DNA of 41,694 bases from the NCBI GenBank assembly GCA_024228575.1, contig JAAETH010000750.1, positions 1-41,694 on the forward strand, in the 5' to 3' direction. A program made the translations under genes and the position numbers. How positions within the stretch are numbered: position 1 is the stretch's first letter; each line of letters starts with the position of its first letter. Positions 35,253 to 41,694 of the stretch are shown here, one piece after another. Under the pieces are notes generated by a model. That model was not told the DNA's origin. It ran no database searches and saw only the letters and a list, made by a program, of their open reading frames with translations. The stretch is from Actinomycetes bacterium. GTDB taxonomy: Bacteria; Actinomycetota; Acidimicrobiia; Acidimicrobiales; Poriferisodalaceae.

Positions 35253-36857
35253 CTAGGTCCTGCCGGGAGTGCGGGAAACACCCGAACTCTTGGTGGGGAC
35301 CTCGGGCCGGGCACTCGAGACATGATGGGCCGATCCGCCCGTGGCCTTGGCGGTGTACATGGCCTCATCGGCACGGCGCAACAGGCCATCAGCTGTTTCG
35401 CCGGGCTCGCCGACAGCGATGCCGATACTGGTGCCCACGCTGGCCAGGGTGACGCCGACATCGATGGGTTCGGTCAGCGCGGCGATGATGTCGAGGGCGA
35501 GGATTCGCAGCCGTGCGATGTTCGACGGGCGGGCCACGACGACAAATTCATCACCACCGAGACGCACGGCTACGTCATATTCACCAACGGTGTCAGAGAG
35601 TCGTGAAGCTACCTCGACCAGCACAGCATCACCGGCGTTGTGTCCGATCGAGTCGTTGACCGCCTTGAACCCGTCGAGGTCGAGAAACAGGATCGCCGTC
35701 TCGCCGATGTCGAGTTCGGCGAGTTGGCTGAACAGCTCGGCTCGGTTCGGCAGGCCGGTGAGAACATCGTGCCTCGCATCGTGGGCCAGCTGCTGGGACC
35801 AGCGCGCGAGGGCCTCGAAGGTGTGGGCTGCCTGCCACGCCGCCTGCACCTGCTTGACCAGGACACCGACCGACTCGACAGATGCCGACTCCGCGGCGAG
35901 GGTCTCAGTCGCCCACACACGAAAGGCGATCGAACGTCCGTCGTCCGTGGCAAATCCCGCGACAATCCGGCTGTGGTACCCAAGTGAGCTGAGCGCGTAC
36001 ATGGTATTCGAGTCTGTCGGTCCAATCCCTTCGGTCAGGATCGAGGCCATGCCCACTTCGTCCAGCAGCGGATCCCCTTCAGGGTCCATCGCGTCGGAGG
36101 AACCGCGAGCGGCCACCGTGTTCCAGCGTTTCGACGCCGGTGTGTACTCACACGAGTCGACCCGTGCGAAGCCGATCTCGCCAAGAGCATCCAAGGCCAT
36201 GGCCACGACGGCCTCGGGGCTCTCCGCACCCGCCATCTTCTCAGCAGCGGCGCCGAGCGACCTGAGCTGTCTCGAGCGTTCGTCAGCCAGATTCCTGGCA
36301 TCGCTCGTACGTTCGAGGTCGTCACGCAATCTGCTGGCGATGATCGAGGCCGGGATGACGATCGCACCCACGGCCGCGAGTTGCTGTACGGCGATCCGCA
36401 GAAGGCTGGCGGACGTATCGTCGGGCGCTGCGGTCTGCAGCTGGACCGCGATGTGGGTCACGCTGACGGCCAACCACGCGGTCATCGCTCCCTTGGAACC
36501 CCAGGCACTCGACGCATCCAGAACTGGTACGACGAGCGCGATCCAAACGAGTGGCGTGGCGTCCATGTCCACTGCCAGCATCACCGTGAGGGCGAGCAAG
36601 GCATCGAACACCACCTGAACGGCAGGTCTTGTCTCGAGAGCCGACCCAGCCGACAGATTGGCCAGCAGATTCGCCGCCGCCAGCACCATCGCGCCGACGA
36701 TGAAGGTCACATTGAGTTCGAGGGTGCTCTGACTGTCGGGCTGCAACAGCACAAGCACCCCGGCCGCGATGCTCAGAAGGACCCGAAGGGCGCGCAACGC
36801 ATCCTTCAGCGCGTCGTTGCGGAACTGGCCGGTGTCCTCTTCATCTGTTGAAGTCAT
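35253..36857 (-). CDS. Membrane-bound diguanylate cyclase (GGDEF)
   Basis: A 534-aa protein. Residues about 20-175 contain five or six hydrophobic helices; about 200-345 is a GAF-like sensor region after a short coiled-coil linker (residues 180-205); 360-515 is a GGDEF domain with DVLTGLPNRA, FLDLDGFKAVND, GHNAGD and an intact GGDEF at 434-438. It should make c-di-GMP. The inhibitory RxxD site is degenerate (GEYD at 425-428), so product feedback at this site is probably lost. The start is ATG 36857. It is divergent from the pseudo-kinase genes. Confidence 0.92.
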   Translation of the reverse strand: MTSTDEEDTGQFRNDALKDALRALRVLLSIAAGVLVLLQPDSQSTLELNVTFIVGAMVLAAANLLANLSAGSALETRPAVQVVFDALLALTVMLAVDMDATPLVWIALVVPVLDASSAWGSKGAMTAWLAVSVTHIAVQLQTAAPDDTSASLLRIAVQQLAAVGAIVIPASIIASRLRDDLERTSDARNLADERSRQLRSLGAAAEKMAGAESPEAVVAMALDALGEIGFARVDSCEYTPASKRWNTVAARGSSDAMDPEGDPLLDEVGMASILTEGIGPTDSNTMYALSSLGYHSRIVAGFATDDGRSIAFRVWATETLAAESASVESVGVLVKQVQAAWQAAHTFEALARWSQQLAHDARHDVLTGLPNRAELFSQLAELDIGETAILFLDLDGFKAVNDSIGHNAGDAVLVEVASRLSDTVGEYDVAVRLGGDEFVVVARPSNIARLRILALDIIAALTEPIDVGVTLASVGTSIGIAVGEPGETADGLLRRADEAMYTAKATGGSAHHVSSARPEVPTKSSGVSRTPGRT

Positions 36858-36931
36858 CGGATCAATCGTCGACCGCTGGCGTTCATACCTGAGCGGCGAA
36901 ATCAACAGAACATCGAGGAGGGGCGGCAACG

Positions 36932-38311
36932 GTGAATTTGGCCCAGCGGCGGTCGACGTTGTTGTCCATGGATGCAGAGGCCTTCCGCGACGGACAAATA
37001 GGGAGAGTACGAGCGCGCCGGCGGCGTTCACAAGCCGTTGCGGCCATCGCCGTCACAACTCTGCTGCTCATCACGTCCGGCGTCTTCTCGATTGCACAGG
37101 CGTCGAAGCGAATCACGGACCGGGCCTCGGTTGTGCACTTGTACGACGAGCTAGTCCAGAGTGTCACCGTTGCGCGCACCCAGCTCGGCTTCTCAATCGT
37201 GTTGGCCGAGCTTGCATCCGAGGCAGAGGTGAACGTTGGTTCGGCTCTGAGCGCAAATCAAGAGGACATCGACTCTGCCCTCGCGCGCCTCGACCAGACC
37301 GCCGTCGACTTCGACAGCCGGTTCGACGGACTCAGCACCGACACCGCGGATTCGATCGATGAGTTCACCTCGGCGACCACCACCCTGATACAGGAGTTCG
37401 CCGCGGGCTTTGCAACGCCGCAGGCGGTCGCCGACTTCACCACAACCCACAACCAGGTTCGTTCGTTGCTGGACCGCGATCGCAGTGCAGCGATCGGGCG
37501 AGTCGCGAACGCGGATGCGACGGTCGGTCGGCTGGGAACGTTGCTCAGCTTCGTGGTGGCCTTCGTCATTCCGACTGTGGCCTTGTTCGTGTACACGGAG
37601 TTGACTCGGCCACGTCGTGACCTCGAGACGCTCGAAGCGACGGCACGCGAGAGTAGAGGTCGCAATACCGTGGTGAGAGCGCTCAGCACCGACCTGATGA
37701 GCAACGCCGTCGCCGAGGGGGCGGCCACCGATATCGATGTGGATCTGAGGCGCGACATCGCATCGCTGAGCGCAACTCTCGATGTGTTGCACCGTCAGCA
37801 CGATCTGCGGTTCGAACCCACCACAATCGACGACTTCCTCACCGAAATCGCCCAGACCATCTCGGATCACACTCGCGGTGTCGGGCTGTTGATGTGCACA
37901 GGGGAGGCGTCGACAAAGGTGAACGTCGATCGCTCGGCCGTTGGAATCGCACTCGATTGGCTGACGATCGACGCTATCGAGTGTGGGGCCACGAACATCG
38001 AGTGCCACGTGCGCGATGTCGTCGGCGGCATCGAGGTGACGTTGACCCAGGACGGTGTTCCCCGTCGAGCGAGCGAAGTCCAGCTTGCAATCGACAGGGT
38101 TTCGGTGCCGGATCGGCTAACGGTTGGTGCAGGTGGCGCCAGCACCGCCATAGCGGTCGCCTGCGAGCTGATACGAGCCTCCGGTGGTTCTCTGGGCGTG
38201 AAACAGGATGTGTCGGGTGGGGCGAAGTTGATCATCTTCTTGCCTGCCGCGAAGGCAGAGGCGAATGCCGTGGCGCTCGATCCGTCGGCCGTGTCCGCCA
38301 CTTCGGCCTGA
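36932..38311 (+). CDS. Histidine-kinase-like membrane protein lacking catalytic motifs (copy 1)
   Basis: A 459-aa protein: basic N-terminus, TM1 (about 34-56), a helical extracytoplasmic domain of about 145 residues, TM2 (201-221) and a cytoplasmic part (230-459). That part has a HATPase-like fold pattern: helix ALDWLTIDAIECGATNIE at the N-box position, TQDGVPR at the G1 position and GGASTAIAVACELIRASGG at the G2 position. The N-box Asn and DxGxG are missing, and there is no H-box with a phospho-accepting His. It is probably not an active kinase. The start is GTG 36932 with GAGGAGGGG upstream. The next gene is its paralogue. Confidence 0.8.
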   Translation: MNLAQRRSTLLSMDAEAFRDGQIGRVRARRRRSQAVAAIAVTTLLLITSGVFSIAQASKRITDRASVVHLYDELVQSVTVARTQLGFSIVLAELASEAEVNVGSALSANQEDIDSALARLDQTAVDFDSRFDGLSTDTADSIDEFTSATTTLIQEFAAGFATPQAVADFTTTHNQVRSLLDRDRSAAIGRVANADATVGRLGTLLSFVVAFVIPTVALFVYTELTRPRRDLETLEATARESRGRNTVVRALSTDLMSNAVAEGAATDIDVDLRRDIASLSATLDVLHRQHDLRFEPTTIDDFLTEIAQTISDHTRGVGLLMCTGEASTKVNVDRSAVGIALDWLTIDAIECGATNIECHVRDVVGGIEVTLTQDGVPRRASEVQLAIDRVSVPDRLTVGAGGASTAIAVACELIRASGGSLGVKQDVSGGAKLIIFLPAAKAEANAVALDPSAVSATSA

Positions 38312-38343
38312 AGTGCCCGAGTCAACGGCCGACTGAGGTCTCC

Positions 38344-39645
38344 GTGGACAACACCGGCGGCATCGTCAAACGGCGAGAAGGCGAGAAGACCAAGCGACGT
38401 CGGGCCGCGGTGTTGGGCGTCGTTGTTGGCGTCGCCTTGCTGGGCCTTGCGCTGGGCATATTCAGTGTCGGCCGCTCCGCTCGGCGTGTCACCGAACGAG
38501 CAGGAGCTGCCCACGCATATGACGAGCTGCTGATGACGGCAACGGTCGTGAGGGCCCAGGTCGGCTTCACGGTTCTGGTTGCAGATCTTGGCGAGACCGC
38601 TGGTATCGACGTTTCAGGACCGGTTTCATCGAACCAGGACGACATCTCCGCATCGCTGACCAGCATGACCAGGATCGTCGAGGAGACAACGCGCGACTTC
38701 GGCGGTCTGGGCCCAGCAACAATCGACGCTGTCGAGCGCTTCCGCGAGGAGGTCAAGTCGATCACACTTGCGCTTGGCGACAACAAGTCGGCCATAGCCG
38801 ACACCTTGGAACTCGAGTACTCCTTCCTGACCGACGTCGTCGCCGAGGATCGCGATGCAGCCTTGCAACTGCTGATTGAAGCCGACGACGAACTGAGCAA
38901 TCTCGGAACTGCGGTCGGCGCTGCCGTTGCCTTCCTGTTGCCGGCCATCGCCGTCATCCTGTATCGCCAACTGACCGCACCGAGCCGCGAGGTCATCGCG
39001 CTCGAGTCATCGCTGGCCAAGGAGCACACCCAGAGCATGGTCCGCCGGCTGCTGGTGTCTCGATTCGTGGAACGGGTCCGAAGGAGACCCTCGAGCCACC
39101 TGACCGATCAGATCGAACGTTATGTCACCAGCACCGAAATCGTCGACGGCACCACCGAACCCAACCTCTGTGAGATCAGTTCGGGTGACCTGTCGAGATT
39201 CCTGTGGCGCAGCGCCCGCTTGGCTGACATCGAGGTCGAGGTTGACGGACCCGCCTCGATCGCCATCCTCGCCGACACGAGTCTCTCCTTCGACGCGATG
39301 CGTCTCGTCATGCGCGACATGAAGTCGGGTGGAGCAAGCGTGGCCCGGTGCGAGATAGTTGCCTTCCACGATTCGGTCGAGCTGAGGATCGATCACGACG
39401 GCGTCGGGCGCAGCGCACGCGAGGCCGAACTGGCGCTATCGCCCCTCGAAACCGACGTCGTCGGCAGGCGAGGACCGACGCGCACCGCCGATCTGTGGGT
39501 CGCCCGCACACTGTTGCGCGCGGGCGGTGCCGATATCAAGGGCCCATCAGGGAGTCCGACCCACACCTTTGCCCTGACATTCCCCCGCATCGCAGTCGAC
39601 AAGTCTGGACAGCCCGACCAGGCCTTGTCCGCCGCCCACACCTGA
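38344..39645 (+). CDS. Histidine-kinase-like membrane protein lacking catalytic motifs (copy 2)
   Basis: A 433-aa paralogue of the preceding protein with the same layout: TM1 (about 21-43), helical outer domain (44-187), TM2 (188-207), cytoplasmic HATPase-like domain. The outer domains align clearly: YDEL is shared, VVRAQVGFTVLVADL matches VARTQLGFSIVLAEL, and SSNQDDI matches SANQEDI. The C-terminal domain is even more degenerate: DAMRLVMRDMKSGGAS, HDGVGRS and TADLWVARTLLRAGG stand for N, G1 and G2. GTG 38344 has GAGG 6 bases upstream and lies 32 bases after copy 1. No response regulator is adjacent. Confidence 0.8.
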   Translation: MDNTGGIVKRREGEKTKRRRAAVLGVVVGVALLGLALGIFSVGRSARRVTERAGAAHAYDELLMTATVVRAQVGFTVLVADLGETAGIDVSGPVSSNQDDISASLTSMTRIVEETTRDFGGLGPATIDAVERFREEVKSITLALGDNKSAIADTLELEYSFLTDVVAEDRDAALQLLIEADDELSNLGTAVGAAVAFLLPAIAVILYRQLTAPSREVIALESSLAKEHTQSMVRRLLVSRFVERVRRRPSSHLTDQIERYVTSTEIVDGTTEPNLCEISSGDLSRFLWRSARLADIEVEVDGPASIAILADTSLSFDAMRLVMRDMKSGGASVARCEIVAFHDSVELRIDHDGVGRSAREAELALSPLETDVVGRRGPTRTADLWVARTLLRAGGADIKGPSGSPTHTFALTFPRIAVDKSGQPDQALSAAHT

Positions 39646-39755
39646 GCGGCAACTCCGGCTCGAAGCCGACTTGGCTGCACCGGTAGCTGGCACGTGCGAG
39701 TTGCCATCGTTCCCCGACACATTGCGTCGTGTGGTTGCACGACCTGATCAGTTCC

Positions 39756-39868
39756 GCTTCGCTGAAGCTGTGGTCGGGTTGGTCGACTGGTCGTTTGTGA
39801 CAGTCACGGACACGTTTACGTGTCCCTTCCCACATGTGCAGGCGTTGTTGTGTCGCCGGGATCCGGCG
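39756..39868. repeat. Cluster of palindromes upstream of the surface-protein gene
   Basis: Five dyads lie in 113 bases: GCTTC-GCT-GAAGC (39756-39768), GTGACAGTCAC (39797-39807), GGACACGTTTACGTGTCC (39808-39825, perfect 8-base arms), CACATGTG (39831-39838) and CGCCGGGATCCGGCG (39854-39868). This is in the 237-base gap 39646-39882, which otherwise has no convincing gene. No T-tract follows, so operator sites are more likely than a terminator. Confidence 0.6.
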
Positions 39869-39882
39869 GTGGCATCGACTCG

Positions 39883-41694
39883 ATGACCCGCGCCCTGTTT
39901 TCCGATCCCGTCAAGGGTTCCTCGCGTCGCGTTCGACGCCGTGCCCACCGAGGCGCGCTCACTACCGCGCTGCTACTCGCGAGCACACTCGCCATCCCCG
40001 CCACACCAGCCGCCGCGACCCACAGCGCCCTGGCAGTCAACTCCACCGCGGACAACAGCGACACCAACCCCGGTGACGGCACCTGCGACACAGGCCAACT
40101 CAACACCCAAGGCCAACCCGAATGCACCCTCCGAGCCGCCATCGAAGAAGCCAACAGCCACCCCAACAACGACATCGTGCTGTTCACAATCCCAACCACC
40201 GACCCCCAATACAACCCCTCACCCCTCTCATTTCAAATCACACCAGCCACTCCCCTACCCACAATCACCGAACCAGCCCAACTCATCGCCTCCTCCCAAA
40301 ACCAATACACAACCCTCACACGCCCCGTCATCGAACTCGACACAAACAACACAACCCAACCAGCACTCCACGCAACAGCCCAAGTAACCATCAACGGCTT
40401 CAACATCCACAGCTCAACAACAAACGCCATCCAACTCGACACCGAAGCCACCAACAGCACCATCACCAACAACTACATCGGCACCGACCCCACAGGCCAC
40501 ACCCCCAAACCCAACCACGGCAACGGAATCGAAACCAACGCCGCCAACACCACAATCACCAACAACACCATCAGCGCCAGCCACAACAACGGAATCGTCC
40601 TCGGCCCCAACGCCAGCAACACCACCATCACCAACAACAACCACATCGACACAACCACCAACACAAACCAAACACCCGACCAAACCACCGCCGAAGAAAC
40701 CACCATCGAGATTGCCGCCGAGACCACCGCCGAAGAAACCACCGTCGAGATTGCCGCCGAGGCCACCGCGACCGGTGACGTCTCACCCGCCGCGTGCACC
40801 GACACAGACACCGACGGCCTATGCGACCTCGAAGAAGACGCCAACACCGACCTCGACAACGACCCAGCCACCACCCCAGGCCCAGACACCGACGGCGACA
40901 CAACCCCCAACTACCTCGACCCAGACGACGACGGCGACGGCACCCCCACCTCAGCCGAGAACGCCGACCCCAACGCCGATGGCGATCCCCGCGACGCGCT
41001 CGACTCGGATTGGGATGGCCAGCCCGACTATTTGGACCTCCCGATCACGGTTGCCACTGACGGCACGGTCGGTGGTGAGCAGAAGATTTCCGACACTGTT
41101 GGCGGGTTGAGTGCGGTGCTTGACGACACCGACCGCTTCGGGTCCTCGACGACTTCGATTGGTGATGTGGATGGTGACGGGATTGTCGATGTGGCGGTCG
41201 GCGCCGACCTCGACGACGACGGCGGCACAAACCGGGGTGCTGTGTATGTGTTGTTCTTGAACGCCGATGGCACCGTCAAAGCCGAACAGAAGATCTCCTC
41301 GACCACAGGCGGACTCACAGGCCCCCTCGACGACAACGACTGGTTCGGGCAGTCGGTGGCTGGGGTCGGTGACCTCGACGGTGACGGCATCGCCGACATC
41401 GCGGTCGGCGCCCGGAACGACGATGACGGCGGCGCCAACCGGGGGGCCGTCTATGTGCTGTTCCTCAACGCCGATGGCACCGTCAAGGCCGAACAGAAGA
41501 TCTCATCCACCACAGGCGGGCTCACAGGACCCCTCGACGACACGGACGGCATCGGTATCTCGGTGGCTGGGGTTGGTGATGTCGATGGTGACGGGATCGC
41601 CGATATCACGGTCGGCGCCAACGCTGACGATGATGGCGGCGCTGATCGGGGAGCCGTATATGTCCTGTTCCTCAACGCCGACGGCACAGTCAAA
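39883..41694 (+). CDS. Large secreted mosaic protein: CSLREAI/beta-helix, acidic repeats, FG-GAP repeats (partial)
   Basis: The open frame runs off the right edge after 604 codons. Residues 1-45 are a signal peptide: RRVRRR n-region, ALTTALLLASTLAIPA core, and AAA before THS. Residues about 50-110 resemble the CSLREAI domain (STADNSD, CTLRAAIEEAN), followed by a beta-helix region with Asn-rich turns such as NTTITNNTIS. Then comes a duplicated 13-residue block (268-293), an acidic DTDGDGxPD-type calcium-binding region (about 300-390), and three integrin-like FG-GAP repeats from 398 (IGDVDGDGIVDVAVGA). It is probably an adhesin or surface protein. The first part uses unusual codons (see findings). 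Confidence 0.88.
   Translation, partial: MTRALFSDPVKGSSRRVRRRAHRGALTTALLLASTLAIPATPAAATHSALAVNSTADNSDTNPGDGTCDTGQLNTQGQPECTLRAAIEEANSHPNNDIVLFTIPTTDPQYNPSPLSFQITPATPLPTITEPAQLIASSQNQYTTLTRPVIELDTNNTTQPALHATAQVTINGFNIHSSTTNAIQLDTEATNSTITNNYIGTDPTGHTPKPNHGNGIETNAANTTITNNTISASHNNGIVLGPNASNTTITNNNHIDTTTNTNQTPDQTTAEETTIEIAAETTAEETTVEIAAEATATGDVSPAACTDTDTDGLCDLEEDANTDLDNDPATTPGPDTDGDTTPNYLDPDDDGDGTPTSAENADPNADGDPRDALDSDWDGQPDYLDLPITVATDGTVGGEQKISDTVGGLSAVLDDTDRFGSSTTSIGDVDGDGIVDVAVGADLDDDGGTNRGAVYVLFLNADGTVKAEQKISSTTGGLTGPLDDNDWFGQSVAGVGDLDGDGIADIAVGARNDDDGGANRGAVYVLFLNADGTVKAEQKISSTTGGLTGPLDDTDGIGISVAGVGDVDGDGIADITVGANADDDGGADRGAVYVLFLNADGTVK
40684..40761 (+). repeat. Tandem 39-base repeat, two copies
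   Basis: Units at 40684-40722 and 40723-40761 differ by one base (ATC/GTC codon) and encode TTAEETT(I/V)EIAAE twice, at the junction between the beta-helix and acidic parts of the surface protein. Confidence 0.9.
41074..41694 (+). repeat. Three 207-base FG-GAP coding repeats
   Basis: Units of exactly 207 bases (69 codons) at 41074-41280, 41281-41487 and 41488-41694. The second and third are nearly identical in DNA; the first has diverged. The window ends exactly at a unit boundary, so further copies probably follow. Confidence 0.88.

Noticed and set aside
34215-36618. Long plus-strand frames opposite pgsA and the GGDEF gene
   Set aside because: The opposite strand carries intact CAP and GGDEF motifs; these frames are compositional artefacts.
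39671-39886. Possible 71-aa gene before the surface protein
   Set aside because: It covers the palindrome cluster, overlaps the surface-protein start, has no ribosome-binding site and no similarity to a known family.

Overview
The window is GC-rich, densely coded bacterial DNA with many GTG starts. Two mycothiol-dependent enzymes (a mycothione reductase, and an S-(hydroxymethyl)mycothiol dehydrogenase paired with its usual metallo-hydrolase partner) and the gcvH / FHA / MerR / DUF151 / MerR gene order, known from Mycobacterium as Rv1826-Rv1830, place it in the Actinobacteriota. The lineage is probably outside the classical actinomycetes; an Acidimicrobiia-like organism is my inference, not something the sequence proves. 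No tRNA, rRNA, CRISPR array, insertion sequence or phage gene was recognised. No gap between genes exceeds about 300 bases.

Layout. 1-6149: a partial P-loop kinase on the minus strand; a nucleoside hydrolase overlapping a D-2-hydroxyacid dehydrogenase; a J-domain protein; a lipoprotein; then a second D-2-hydroxyacid dehydrogenase, a CoaD/NadD-like nucleotidyltransferase and an unknown protein, end to end. 6160-8950: acyl-CoA thioesterase II, divergent from an alpha/beta hydrolase that leads two small membrane proteins. 8947-13252, minus strand: mycothione reductase, an amidase and a serine beta-lactamase-like hydrolase. 13344-18984: an MFS exporter, a PadR regulator with a GyrI-like partner behind a clear palindromic operator, and a family 2 beta-galactosidase. 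19106-21689: the mycothiol-dependent formaldehyde operon (mscR, metallo-hydrolase, beta-hydroxyacid dehydrogenase). 21715-29977: mixed housekeeping and unknown genes, including a second amidase, a GGCT-like/DUF480 fusion, a HAD phosphatase, MsrB and a PilZ protein.

30045-34747 is the conserved actinobacterial regulatory block, read on the minus strand: pgsA, gcvH, a zinc-ribbon FHA protein (GarA/OdhI-like), FtsR-type MerR, DUF151 nuclease, a two-TM K+ channel with RCK domains, and an Rv1830-type MerR. The channel sits inside the block, and a 250-base regulatory region full of CGCGCGA motifs separates it from the last MerR gene. A HIT protein diverges from pgsA. 35253-39645 is a signalling island: a membrane GGDEF cyclase diverging from two tandem, paralogous, membrane-bound histidine-kinase-like proteins that have lost the phospho-acceptor and ATP-binding motifs. 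The window ends inside a large secreted protein (from 39883) made of a CSLREAI/beta-helix part, acidic calcium-type repeats and FG-GAP repeats in exact 207-base units.

Across the window at least ten starts lie 6-8 bases after a TANNNT hexamer with no Shine-Dalgarno sequence. This is the signature of leaderless transcription, and I used it to set several start codons. The best candidates for something new are the pseudo-kinase pair beside the cyclase, the mosaic surface protein with an abrupt base-composition switch, the CGCGCGA promoter region, and the palindrome cluster before the surface protein.
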